Shown here in pieces: positions 40,890 through 50,600 of a stretch of DNA of 64,000 nt. The DNA is from Cupriavidus pinatubonensis (GTDB taxonomy: Bacteria > Pseudomonadota > Gammaproteobacteria > Burkholderiales > Burkholderiaceae). The notes under the pieces were generated by a model, which was not told the DNA's origin, did not search any database, and was given only the letters and a program-made list of their open reading frames with translations. The translations under genes and the position numbers were made by a program. Within the stretch, counting starts at the first letter, position 1, and each line of letters begins with the position of its first letter. The DNA is taken from positions 806,001 to 870,000 of the forward strand of contig NZ_CP080767.1 in the NCBI RefSeq assembly GCF_019602855.1, given 5' to 3'.

Positions 40890-42721
40890 GGAATGTCCTG
40901 CTGAATGGGTGCCATGATTTCCCGCCAGCTGATACGTCCGGTACGGCGCGTGGCCATGGCTGTTGACTGGTGCCTGGCAGACGTTCCGTCCACGACCCAC
41001 AGCGTGACCCTGTGGGCCTGCGCGCCGCTTGTTCCCGAAGACGGTTGCGGGGACGGTCCCGGGACACTGGTCGCCACGAAGGACGCCGCAGAGCTGGCTG
41101 CTTGCCCGGTTACGAACGTCTGGAGCGGCGCGCCTTCCCGCGCCCGTCCCGCGGATTCGCCCGTCGCCGCCAGTACAAGGTAGGCGCGCTGAAATCCGTC
41201 TGCGGCGCGTGTCGTGAACTGGAGATAGCCGGGAAAGACTTCACCGAGTGTATCCAGTTGTTCTCCGGGATTCGGCAGTGTCAGGTGCCAGCCGGTGCCT
41301 CGCTGACCGGGTATGGACCGTAGCAGAAACCCTCCGTCAGCGGGCTCGGCGACGATGCGAGCCGGGACGCCAGCAGGCCGCGAGGGGATGGCCACGACTT
41401 CACGGCCCTGGCCGAACACAATGAGCGGCGAGGCAACGGCGCCCACGAGCAATGGGGGTTCCGCTTGTCTCGAATTACCGGCCGTCGGCAGCTTGTGCAG
41501 GCAAACCGGTGTCCCCAGCGCAAGGCGCTGGGGCGCCCGCGGGACCGGAAAGTGCCAGAGCTGGCCGCTGTCGTCGGTGGCATAGATGGCCTGCGCCATG
41601 CCCATCATGTCGCTCAGAATACTCACCCCTGTGAGCGCCGATGTCGTGGGCGACCCAGAGCAATCGCGTTCCGGGAGCGGCCAGGTTAGTGCGGGGCCAG
41701 CCGTTTTCTCCAGAGGGATCAGTGCCAGGCCTGCACGGGATGCGCCGGCGTCCACCGTGGTGACAGCGAACCAACGAGGCCCTTCGTCGTAGACAAACGC
41801 GGCCGCGCGAACCGGACCGCGGGCGGACAGTGGCAGCGCAGGCGTTGCAGTGAGTTCCCAGATCAGGCGGACTGGTGCGACATCCGCCGCATTGCTGATG
41901 TCCAGCACGAATGCACCGGCCGTGCTGCCGCCCTCGTTCGCGGCAGGGATACCACAGAGCAACACGGTGCGCCATTCGCGATGCATGACGACATCGGCGG
42001 CTTCCGGCCGCGGACACGGTACCGGCGCCAGCGCGCCCTTCGGCGCAGTCATTACAGCTGCCAGCGGCAGCAAGGCTCGTGGCATGTAGCCGACAAGCTC
42101 GTCTCCAGTGGTGGCGCTGAATCCGTGAAGCCATGCGTCCGTGGTGCCGAGCCAGACCGTGTGCGGGCGATTGCGATGGCGTTCGCGGAACGCGGCATGG
42201 CCGGCTTTCCCCGGTTGCCAGACGGGCGGCGGCACTACCAGTACGCGCGCACCGCGGGCATCGGCCAGGCGGGTTTCGCGCGGGCGCAATGCGGCGTTGC
42301 CGCGTTCGCCTCGCAACCACGCCAGTTTGTCCGCACCGGATGCTGCGGTACTAGTGCCGTCGGCCATTGACTGCTGACTGGCTGCATCGAGTGCGGACCA
42401 CTGCAACGGAACAAGGCGTTCCGACTCCATGCCAGCGGGCGCGACCGACGTGTAGAGATGCCGTGACGCAGTCGCGTTAGTGTCGAGCCGTGCGCCGGCT
42501 TCCCACATGGTGGTGTGAGGTGTCGGTTCCGACGTTCTCGCCAGCTGGGGATTCCAGGCGAGCGCACGCAGGCGGCCGGTCCATGGGTAGGCGCCAGCCT
42601 GCGCGAGGTATGTCAGCGGGAGATTGCCGGCGGGTTGGTCGACGATCCCGGCCCACGCGGCCGCCGAGGCTGACGAAAGCAGCCAGGCCAGGACCCAGGT
42701 GTTGACGTGCTGCCGGCTCAT
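40886..42721 (-). CDS. Short PilY1-like protein lacking the von Willebrand domain
   Basis: 611 residues from ATG 42721 (ATGA overlap with the pilX-like gene). Signal peptide residues 1-24 (cleavage at A-W-A). From about residue 180 the protein follows the PilY1 C-terminal beta-propeller: G-D-E-L-V-G-Y-M-P-R-A-L-L, E-W-R-T-V-L-L-C-G-I, G-A-F-V-L-D-I-S-N and A-T-D-D-S-G-Q-L-W-H-F-P-V. The N-terminal vWA region with its D-x-S-x-S site, found in the plus-strand PilY1, is absent. PilY1 proteins prime pilus assembly and may act as tip adhesins. Confidence 0.78.
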   Translation of the reverse strand: MSRQHVNTWVLAWLLSSASAAAWAGIVDQPAGNLPLTYLAQAGAYPWTGRLRALAWNPQLARTSEPTPHTTMWEAGARLDTNATASRHLYTSVAPAGMESERLVPLQWSALDAASQQSMADGTSTAASGADKLAWLRGERGNAALRPRETRLADARGARVLVVPPPVWQPGKAGHAAFRERHRNRPHTVWLGTTDAWLHGFSATTGDELVGYMPRALLPLAAVMTAPKGALAPVPCPRPEAADVVMHREWRTVLLCGIPAANEGGSTAGAFVLDISNAADVAPVRLIWELTATPALPLSARGPVRAAAFVYDEGPRWFAVTTVDAGASRAGLALIPLEKTAGPALTWPLPERDCSGSPTTSALTGVSILSDMMGMAQAIYATDDSGQLWHFPVPRAPQRLALGTPVCLHKLPTAGNSRQAEPPLLVGAVASPLIVFGQGREVVAIPSRPAGVPARIVAEPADGGFLLRSIPGQRGTGWHLTLPNPGEQLDTLGEVFPGYLQFTTRAADGFQRAYLVLAATGESAGRAREGAPLQTFVTGQAASSAASFVATSVPGPSPQPSSGTSGAQAHRVTLWVVDGTSARHQSTAMATRRTGRISWREIMAPIQQDIP

Positions 42722-43326
42722 GGCTGAATCACGCTCTGGACCACAGCAGTGATGTCGCGGTTGCGGCCGAAGCCAATGGCGGTGACGCGAAGGCGCGGCA
42801 TCGCAGTCTGCCGGCCGTATTCCATGGGCGCAGCGCCATCGCCAACCCACTCGGCAATGTAGCGCGGCGGAATTGTCGTGCCAGCGATACCTTGGGGCAA
42901 AACTGGCATTGTCTTTCCGGTGAAAGTGCCAAACGGCACGCCTATGTCATCGGCGGACGCCGTGCCTGACAGCCATGCTTGCCAGACGGGCAGGCTGCCG
43001 GTGGCAGGCACGCAGATTCCGGCCTGCATGCCTCGGCCGCACGCCCCGCTTGCCGGAACGGGATCAAGGCGGTCTGGCGGACCGTTGCCCGCCATGGCTG
43101 CCATCAGATCGGCCTCGCCGTCGAGCAACGCTACTTCAGCGGCGCGGAATGCGATTTCCCGGTCAAGCTGCAAGCCGGCAAGCTGGCGGCTGGATAGCAG
43201 GAATTGCAACGTGGCAGTTGCGGTGAGAACCGCGAGCAGCAGAAGCGTCGCGGCAAACATCAGCGTCGCACCTCCATGTGGGCGAGGGCCGGGCTTGTGT
43301 GTGGCTAGCACAATGTCTCCTGACAC
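42718..43326 (-). CDS. PilX-like minor pilin
   Basis: 202 residues. Short N-terminus then G-G-A-T-L-M-F-A-A-T-L-L-L-L-A-V-L, the PilX-type start without Glu at +5, followed by the R-A-A-E-V-A-L-x-D-G-E motif near residue 60 that is typical of PilX N-terminal domains. It overlaps the pilW-like gene by 22 nt upstream and the PilY1-like gene by ATGA downstream, so the operon is translationally coupled. Confidence 0.8.
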   Translation of the reverse strand: MSGDIVLATHKPGPRPHGGATLMFAATLLLLAVLTATATLQFLLSSRQLAGLQLDREIAFRAAEVALLDGEADLMAAMAGNGPPDRLDPVPASGACGRGMQAGICVPATGSLPVWQAWLSGTASADDIGVPFGTFTGKTMPVLPQGIAGTTIPPRYIAEWVGDGAAPMEYGRQTAMPRLRVTAIGFGRNRDITAVVQSVIQP

Positions 43327-44225
43327 CGAGGGGCGTTCCGCAGGCGGACCGTCGTCGCGAAGATCCGCGACGTGTATCGGCCCTGGGGGGACAACCTGTC
43401 ATAGAGGTCAGTCATGGCGCCAGCGCCCGCGACCTGCATGCCGCTCTGTGCGGCGCCACGCCGCCCCAGCCTGACCGCTAGCGCTATCTGAACTGCGACG
43501 ACGCGATGCCATGCGTCGTCGCCCATGGCCGTGACCTGATCGGCGCGCAGGAACGTGTCCGGAAGCCGGTCGCCACGGGAGTCGACACCGTAGCGTATCT
43601 GCATCGATTCCACGCCTCGTACGATCGCCCCGGAGGTCCAACCGCTGCCATCGATGCGGCCGTTCCGCCGTGCCGGATAGCGGCAAAGCAGCTGGGGCTC
43701 GTCGTCGCTGGCAGTGGCGACGTAGAGGAGATTCGCAGTCACGTAGCCTGCGTCGGCAGGTGAGTCGGATTGCCGGGCGGCAACGGCGTAGCCGCTGCAG
43801 TCGATCATCGTCTGATCGGGCAGGCTGGCATCGATGGCCTGGCCACTGCCGCTGAAGCGGACCAGCAGCGCGTCGCTGCCTGTCACGCCGGACTTGCCGC
43901 ATGCCGGCACCGTAGCGATCGACGGCTGGCCGCAGTCGTCCGCGCCGCTTATCGCGGGCTTGGCGTGGGGCATGCCGGTTGCATCAGGAACCCAACCGCT
44001 CTGTCGGATCAGGGCGGACAGAATATTGAGCGCGCGCTGGCCGCGTTCCTCCAGCAAGGTTCGCTCCGCGGCGGACAGATAAGCTGCGCGACATAGCAGG
44101 AAAGCGGTGCCTGCCACCGCGGTGACAAGCACGCCCAGGGCCAGGCCGACCATCGTCTCGGTCAGCGTGAAGCCTTCCATCCGCGGACCGCTTCGCCGAT
44201 AGCCAGCAGGCATGCGTGATCTCAT
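43305..44225 (-). CDS. PilW-like minor pilin
   Basis: 306 residues from ATG 44225, which overlaps the pilV-like stop as ATGA. Prepilin site E-G/F-T-L-T-E-T-M-V-G with Glu at +5, hydrophobic helix, then an R-A-x-x-I/L-L-S-x-L-I-R-Q-S-G-W motif (residues 85-95) characteristic of PilW. The C-terminal part ends with a V-V-A-V-Q-I-A-L segment and a T-T-V-R-L-R-N-A motif, also typical. Confidence 0.83.
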   Translation of the reverse strand: MRSRMPAGYRRSGPRMEGFTLTETMVGLALGVLVTAVAGTAFLLCRAAYLSAAERTLLEERGQRALNILSALIRQSGWVPDATGMPHAKPAISGADDCGQPSIATVPACGKSGVTGSDALLVRFSGSGQAIDASLPDQTMIDCSGYAVAARQSDSPADAGYVTANLLYVATASDDEPQLLCRYPARRNGRIDGSGWTSGAIVRGVESMQIRYGVDSRGDRLPDTFLRADQVTAMGDDAWHRVVAVQIALAVRLGRRGAAQSGMQVAGAGAMTDLYDRLSPQGRYTSRIFATTVRLRNAPRCQETLC

Positions 44226-44566
44226 GGCTGCAGCCATAGTGCAATGCCGCGCAATGATGCCGGGGCGCCCGGCTCGCCGACCGCCAGTCCTGCCATGGCC
44301 AACTTGCCGGTACGCGGGCCTTCGGCCGAGACCGCATTGGATCGGTTCATGGGAGCCACGGGTATGCCCATGATTTCCGCAGATTCCCCGACAGACCGGA
44401 TCGCCTGCGCGAGCTGTTCATGGCCACGCAGCCACGCCAGGCCGGTGGTCCCAAGGCTGGCCAGCGGAACCAGGCCCAGGCTGACAATGGCCAGCGCGCA
44501 GAGCGATTCGGCCAGAACATGGCCGCGGCCGGCGCAAAGACGCGGCGGTGGAGAGCAAACCTGCAT
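44222..44566 (-). CDS. PilV-like minor pilin, short
   Basis: 114 residues from ATG 44566; the frame also allows 44662. Prepilin site R-G/H-V-L-A-E-S-L-C-A-L with Glu at +5, then a hydrophobic helix. It is shorter than the plus-strand PilV (193 residues) and lacks most of the globular domain, so it may be a reduced pilin. First gene of the minus-strand operon. Confidence 0.75.
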   Translation of the reverse strand: MQVCSPPPRLCAGRGHVLAESLCALAIVSLGLVPLASLGTTGLAWLRGHEQLAQAIRSVGESAEIMGIPVAPMNRSNAVSAEGPRTGKLAMAGLAVGEPGAPASLRGIALWLQP

Positions 44567-45057
44567 GGCGATCAAAGGATGGCGACGAAGACTGCCAACG
44601 TACCGCCCGGCGGCCCGACAGTCCGTGGATAAACGTAGCGAGACTGGCAAATTTGGTTGCATGCGCGGCCGTTGTACGGCTTCGACATTTGCGAAATGTT
44701 CTATTGCTAAGTGCTATTGACATCTCATCGCGAAGTCCCCCACTATGGCGGGCATCAACAGAGCCGCAGTCTGGCAGGGCTTCGTACGACGTACGTCTGC
44801 CGGCTTCGATCGGCCAATAACAGAATCAAAGAACGTATTCGGGTGGGTTGCAGCGCCGCTCCGGAAGAGAGGGCCTGCTACCGCAACGGTTTCTACCGGG
44901 GGTCATATGAACTGGGTTATCTCAAAGCATTGCCAGAAGGCATTGCCAGTCGGCGTTTCGTTGCGCTGACATGGACTGCCTTTCCCGTGCCCGGCTGACC
45001 GGGTGCGGAGGGCGTTTGCCGCCGGCCGGTCACGAGCAGCGGGCCGGGATCGGTGGC
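44567..45057. other. Divergent promoter region of the two minor-pilin operons
   Basis: 490 bp without a gene. It is less GC-rich around 44690-44760. A TTGACA is present at 44717-44722 with only a poor -10 partner, and a palindromic CGTACG-A-CGTACG lies at 44783-44795. No firm promoter can be assigned to either operon. Confidence 0.5.
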
Positions 45058-45606
45058 ATGCGTGCTTCGCGCCCGCGCATTGTCCGGCCGCTTCGCGGCT
45101 TCACACTGATCGAGCTCATGGTGGTGGTATCGCTGATCGCCATCACGATGTCGTTCGCCGTGCCCTCGTTCCAGGGGTTTCTCGATCGCGCTCGCACCGA
45201 TGGCGCGGCAGCCGAACTTGCCGGGCTGCTGTCGCTCGCGCGCAGCGAAGCCATCCGCCGCAATGCCCCGGTCACGGTCTGCCGTGCCACGGCGGCAAAT
45301 TCCACGACCTGTGCGCAGGATTCGCAGGCGGATTGGTCCGGGCGGTGGATTCTCTTCCAGGACACGAACAACGATCAGGTACGCGCGCCTGCCGAGGAAA
45401 TCATCCGCCTGCATGAGGCGGTCAATACCGGCCTTGCCGTGACGCTGGCCGCGCCGCTGCGCTCGATTCAGATCACGTCGCGCGGCTATCTGCTCGCGGA
45501 CAGTGCACTGGCCTTCCAGGTCGCCGCTTCCAGCTCCGATCGCCGCAACCTGAACGTCTGCGTGTCCCGCGCGGGCCGTGTCGACCAGAGGACGGCAGCA
45601 TGCTGA
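45058..45606 (+). CDS. fimT: Minor pilin, FimT/GspH type (plus-strand operon)
   Basis: 182 residues from ATG 45058. Prepilin site R-G/F-T-L-I-E-L-M with Gly -1 and Glu +5, hydrophobic helix, then the GspH domain with L-A-R-S-E-A-I-R-R-N-A-P-V-T-V-C-R near residues 60-76 and G-R-W-I-L-F-Q-D. First gene of the plus-strand operon. It overlaps pilV by a few bases. Confidence 0.88.
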   Translation: MRASRPRIVRPLRGFTLIELMVVVSLIAITMSFAVPSFQGFLDRARTDGAAAELAGLLSLARSEAIRRNAPVTVCRATAANSTTCAQDSQADWSGRWILFQDTNNDQVRAPAEEIIRLHEAVNTGLAVTLAAPLRSIQITSRGYLLADSALAFQVAASSSDRRNLNVCVSRAGRVDQRTAAC

Positions 45607-46184
45607 ACGCACGCGTCAACCAACGCCAAGCCGGGGCCAGCCTGATAGAAGTGCTGATCACGCTGGTGCTGATTGCCATTGCCCTGCTCGGCATGCTGTC
45701 GCTGCAGGCCGCATCGCTGCGCTACCGCGCAGGTGCCAGCGTGCGACACAGCATCGTCGATGCCGCCACCGATCTTTCCGAGCGCATCCGCGCCAATGCT
45801 TCGGGGCTGGGCGAGGGGAGCGATTTCAACGCTTACCTGAGCGCGCTGAGCGTGCAGCCCCCCGCGGCACCGGCCAAGGACTGCAGCAAGGTCATCTGCG
45901 AGGGCAATGAATATGCCGCCTGGGATGTTTCGCAATGGTGGACATTGATGACCACGCAGCTTCCCGGCGCGGGCGTGGCGTCCTGGACGTCGCCGGACGT
46001 CAGCGCGGCGGCGGGAACGATTCCGTCCGGCTTTGTGAGCTATCGGCTCGAACTGTACTGGAAGGATCCGTCGACCTCCGACGTGTCGGTCGGCTGTTCT
46101 AAAGCCGCGACGGACTATTTTATTACGCTGCCTGCATTCGATGCCAGGGGGGTCACATGCGCCACCATTACCCTGCGGCCCTGA
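45600..46184 (+). CDS. pilV: Minor pilin PilV
   Basis: 194 residues. Prepilin site A-G/A-S-L-I-E-V-L-I-T-L with Glu +5, hydrophobic helix with L-L-G-M-L-S-L-Q, then R-H-S-I-V-D-A-A-T-D-L-S-E-R-I-R-A-N (residues 47-65), the PilV signature. Two Cys pairs lie in the globular part. Its stop overlaps pilW by 28 nt. Confidence 0.88.
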   Translation: MLNARVNQRQAGASLIEVLITLVLIAIALLGMLSLQAASLRYRAGASVRHSIVDAATDLSERIRANASGLGEGSDFNAYLSALSVQPPAAPAKDCSKVICEGNEYAAWDVSQWWTLMTTQLPGAGVASWTSPDVSAAAGTIPSGFVSYRLELYWKDPSTSDVSVGCSKAATDYFITLPAFDARGVTCATITLRP

Positions 46185-46978
46185 AGCGGCGCCGTTCCAG
46201 CCGCGGGCGCTCGCTCGTGGAGATCATGATCGCTCTGGTCATCGGCCTGCTGCTGCTCAGCGCGATCATCGCCTTTTACCTGTCGAGCCAGCGCAGCAGC
46301 CGGACTCAGGAAGGACTGCGCAGCGCCGATGACGGTGCTCGCTGGGCGTTGTCGGTCATCGGCGACCAGTTGCGTCTGGCCGGCCTGGGCCGCGTCGACC
46401 TGTCGCTGCTTGGCGCGCGACCCGTGACGTTCGACAGTGCACCGGTACAAGGGTGCGAGGGCGGGTTCTCCAACGTGGTGACGGGCGCGTGCATCGCAGT
46501 CGCGAACAGTAACCCGGACGCTGTCACGGTCCGCTACCTGCGCATTGACGGCTCCTTGTCCAGCACGACGGATTGCAATGGCCGCGCGATACCCGTCGCA
46601 CGCGCGATGGCGGAGAACGCCTTTTACGTCGCGGGCAATACGCTGATGTGCAGGGGGTCGGACCAGAACACGACTGCACTGTCGACGCCCGAACCCCTTC
46701 TCGAGAACGTGCAGGACCTGCAACTGACCTATGGGCTTGCGCAGGATGCGGACTCAGCCAACGTCACGCAGTACACGCCGGCAAGCGGCATGGTCGCGGC
46801 CGATTGGAACCGCGTGGTCAGCGTGCGCGTATGCCTGCTGGTGTTCGATGCCACGCCGGCGAATGGGGATGTCGCTACGACTTACCGCGACTGCAACGAC
46901 GCGGTGCAGAACGTTGCCGACGGCAGGGTGCGCCGCCGTTTCTACAGCAGCTTTGCGCTGCGCAACCGGGTGGGATAG
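46157..46978 (+). CDS. pilW: Minor pilin PilW
   Basis: 273 residues. Prepilin site R-G/R-S-L-V-E-I-M-I-A-L with Glu +5, then helix and the G-A-R-W-A-L-S-V-I-G-D-Q-L-R-L-A-G segment (residues 62-78) of PilW. The C-terminal V-V-S-V-R-V-C-L-L-V and R-R-R-F-Y-S-S-F-A-L-R-N-R are also typical of the family. TAG is directly followed by the pilX ATG. Confidence 0.9.
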   Translation: MRHHYPAALKRRRSSRGRSLVEIMIALVIGLLLLSAIIAFYLSSQRSSRTQEGLRSADDGARWALSVIGDQLRLAGLGRVDLSLLGARPVTFDSAPVQGCEGGFSNVVTGACIAVANSNPDAVTVRYLRIDGSLSSTTDCNGRAIPVARAMAENAFYVAGNTLMCRGSDQNTTALSTPEPLLENVQDLQLTYGLAQDADSANVTQYTPASGMVAADWNRVVSVRVCLLVFDATPANGDVATTYRDCNDAVQNVADGRVRRRFYSSFALRNRVG

Positions 46979-47605
46979 ATGAGCAGGCATCGGGCAAACC
47001 TTGGGCTCCCGGCGTCGGGCGGCAGGCGCCATGCAAGGGGCGTGGTACTGGTGGTGGCGCTCGTGCTCGTCGTGGTCATCTCGCTGCTGGCTGCCTGGAG
47101 CATGCGCGGCAGCCTGTTCGATGAACGCCTGGCCGGCAACAACCGAGACCACCAGGTGGCATTCCAGGCGGCCGAACTCGGCCTGCGCTTTTGCGAGGGC
47201 GTCGTTGTCACCGGACAACCTGCGGCACTGTTCAACCGCATGTACCGCAAGGACATGAGCAGCGTCGTGAATGCCAGCGCGCCCATCCTCGACAGCGCGG
47301 GCAATTTAAAGCTCGGCTATCTGGATGCCAACGGCAAGCAGTTCTGGGAAGTGCCGACCAACTGGGACACCAGCGTGAACAGCGAACCGAACACCAATGT
47401 CATCGTCGTCCCGGCGACCAGCGGCGTGACGCTGAGCGAGGCGGCCGCCACGCCAAGGTGCTTCATCGAGGAAATCCGCACCCCGTCCCGCGTGCGCAAT
47501 CCGCAGACGGGCATGCCGATCAACATTCACTATCGGATCACCGCGCTGGGCACCGGTATCAATGCCCAGACCCAGGTCACGCTCCAGTCGGAGGTACGGC
47601 AATGA
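46979..47605 (+). CDS. pilX: Minor pilin PilX
   Basis: 208 residues. R-G-V-V-L-V-V-A-L-V-L-V-V-V-I near residue 21 is the PilX-type hydrophobic start without Glu at +5. The following D-E-R-L-A-G-N-N-R-D and F-Q-A-A-E-L-G-L-R segment (residues 46-65) is diagnostic of PilX. The stop overlaps the pilY1 start by ATGA. Confidence 0.9.
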   Translation: MSRHRANLGLPASGGRRHARGVVLVVALVLVVVISLLAAWSMRGSLFDERLAGNNRDHQVAFQAAELGLRFCEGVVVTGQPAALFNRMYRKDMSSVVNASAPILDSAGNLKLGYLDANGKQFWEVPTNWDTSVNSEPNTNVIVVPATSGVTLSEAAATPRCFIEEIRTPSRVRNPQTGMPINIHYRITALGTGINAQTQVTLQSEVRQ

Positions 47606-50600
47606 CAGGCTATACCCGATATACCAAGGCGTTCCGCAGGGCGCTGGCGGCAACCCTGGCGGGGCTGATGGCTCTTGCGCCCGTGGCGACAAGCTTTGCC
47701 GCGGTGTCGCAGCAGCCGCTGATCTTTGCAACGTCGGTCGCACCGAACGTGATGTTCACGCTGGATGACTCGGGCTCGATGATGTTCGAGATCACGCCCG
47801 AGAGCCTGTCGCCGAACGGTACGGAGAGCAACTGGGACCTGACGCCGGACAGCGGTGGCTGGCTGATCTACGCATTCCCGCTGCCATCCGGCGGGCAGGT
47901 CTATTCGGCGAACGGTTCCGTCTATTCGGGCAACAAGGCGTCGGTCGTCAATTTCAGCAGCACATCGCTGGCGGCGGCGCGATACAGGACGGCGGCGCTG
48001 AACCTCTCTTACTACAACCCGGACGTGACCTATCGGCCGTGGTACGACCCTTCCGGCAATCTCAAGAATGCAGATCCGGCGAAGGCCTACTACAACCCGA
48101 TGATGACCAGCAACGGTTCCATGAACCTGACGCAGGACAATACCGTCACGGCGTACTGGCTCAGCGACGACGGCAAGAGCTACTCAAGCAAGTCGGTGAA
48201 GTTCTATCCCGCGCTCTACTACCGCTACGACTCGACGCTGTCGGGCTGCAATAACAGCACCTCGAACCTGAAGTGTTTCAGCCGCATCGAAATCCGCTCT
48301 GGCTCCACGTATGCGCAGAATGGCAAACGCACCGATTGCGCGTCGAGGACTGCCTGCACCTACGCCGAGGAAATCCAGAACTTCGCCAACTGGTTCCAGT
48401 ACTACCGATCGCGGATCCTGGCGATGCGCGCGGCCGTCGGACAGGCGTTCGCGTCGCAGAACCAGTCGATCCGCGTCGGCTATACCACCATCAACGACAA
48501 CACCAAGTCGGGGAGCGGTTCGTACACGGGGATCAAGCGGCCCGTGGCACCGTTCGACGATACGAGCAAGGCTGCCTTCTATCAGGATTTCTATTCGCTG
48601 GACATCACCGCCAACGGTACGCCGCTGCTCGGTGCCATGGACACGGTCGGCAAGTACTTCCAGAATAATTCGCAGCCGTGGATCGAGTCGGCTGGCCGGC
48701 CGGAAAGCGCGTGCCGCGCCAGCTATCACATCCTTTCCACGGACGGCTACTACTCCGACTCCACGTCAGTCGGCGATGTGGACAGCACCAAAGGTTCCAG
48801 CATTGCACCGGTATCGGGCACCGCTTACCAGTACTCGCCAAAGAATCCCTATAAGGACAGCTACAGCAATACGCTCGCGGACGTTGCCATGAAGTACTGG
48901 GTCAACGATTTGCGCAGCGCCGAGAACCGTGTGCCGACCAACGCGCGCGACGAGGCCTTCTGGCAGCACCTGGTCACGTTCACGCTGGGCGTCGGCGTGA
49001 AAGGAACACTGGAGTCGGCTCCGGCCAACCAGCCCAGCAATCCCAATACGCCGCGGGCCGACGTGCTTTCGGCGATCCTCGACAAGCTGAAGGCAGGCAC
49101 GATTTCCTGGCCCAAGGCTTCAACCAGCGACCAGACCAAGATCGATGATCTGTGGCACGCCGCCGTGAATGCGCGCGGCGACAACTACAGCGCGGGCGAT
49201 GCGTCCGGGCTGACGGCGGCATTGAACAATGCGCTGTCGCAGATCGCATCGCGCAGCGGCTCGTCGTCGTCGGCCGCGACCAACTCGACCACGCTGAACA
49301 CTGACACGGCACTGTTCCTGACGCGCTTCCGCTCCGGCGCGTGGACCGGCGAACTGTTGTCGCAAGCCTACAATCCTGACGACCAGGCCTTCTCCACGCT
49401 GAACTGGAATGCGTACCAGCAAATGCCTGCGGCGGGGAGCCGCAGCATTTACACGTGGTCCGCGGGCACCGCGCCGGTTGGCAAGCCATTCACGTGGGCC
49501 AGTGATACCGATACCTCGTTGTCCACGACGCAGAAGACCGCGCTCGGGGGCGACAAGGCAATGGTGGCCTACCTGCGCGGCGATACGACGCTGGAAAAGC
49601 GCAACGGCGGCAAGTATCGCGACCGCGTGACCGACAACGGCACCGGCACACTGGTGTCGAACATCCTGGGCGATATCGTCAATTCGTCGCCGATCTACGT
49701 GAAGGCAGCTGATTCGGGCTACGACTTCCTGAAGTCCACGGAAGGGCGCAGCTACTTCTCGTTCCTGTCTAACAATCGCGCCAATCGCCGCGCCATGATC
49801 TACGTGGGCGCGAACGACGGCATGCTGCACGGATTCGATGCGCTGACCGGCGTCGAGAAGTTTGCCTTCATGCCCAACCAGGCGATCGTCGGCGGAAACG
49901 CAGTGAAATCGCTGGCCTCGCCGGACTATATCCATCGCTTCTTCGTCGACGCGACGCCTGCTTCAGGAGACGCCTACTTCCAGCGTACCAGCGAGACCTC
50001 GGCCAGCTGGAAGACCGTGCTCATCGGCGGCATGGGTTCGGGCGGCAAGGCGATGTTCGCGCTGGACATTACCGATCCGGCGAATTTCGACGCCAGCAAG
50101 GTCATGTGGGAAATTTCGGGCGATACCGAAACCGACCTTGGCTACACCATCGGCACGCCGGTGATCGGGCGCCTGAACAGCGGCAAGTGGGTAGCGATCT
50201 TCGGCAATGGCTACGAGAGCGGATCGGGCAAGGCGGTGCTCTATGTCGTTGACCTGGCCAATCCCTTCGGTACCGGCGGCATCCGCAAGATCTATGCGGA
50301 CCCGAAGGAAACGGCTACGTCAGGCAACGGCAACGGCCTTGGCAGTCCGGAAGTGGTGTACGACACCAACCTCACCATCCAGGCGGCCTACGCGGGCGAC
50401 CTGAAGGGCAGGTTGTGGAAGTTCGATCTTTCCGACACCAACCCGACGGCATGGGCAGCGCGCATGGGCACCACGCAAGGTGTGCCGCTGTTCACCGCTG
50501 TGGACGGCGTGAACAAGACGCCGGTGGCGCAACCGATCACCGCCGCGCCTACGGCGCTGATCAATCCGAAGGATCCGAAAAAGGGGTTCCTGCTGACCTT

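Noticed and set aside
47191-47601. 5' extension of the pilY1 reading frame upstream of 47602
   Set aside because: It overlaps pilX; the ATGA junction and signal peptide mark 47602 as the start.
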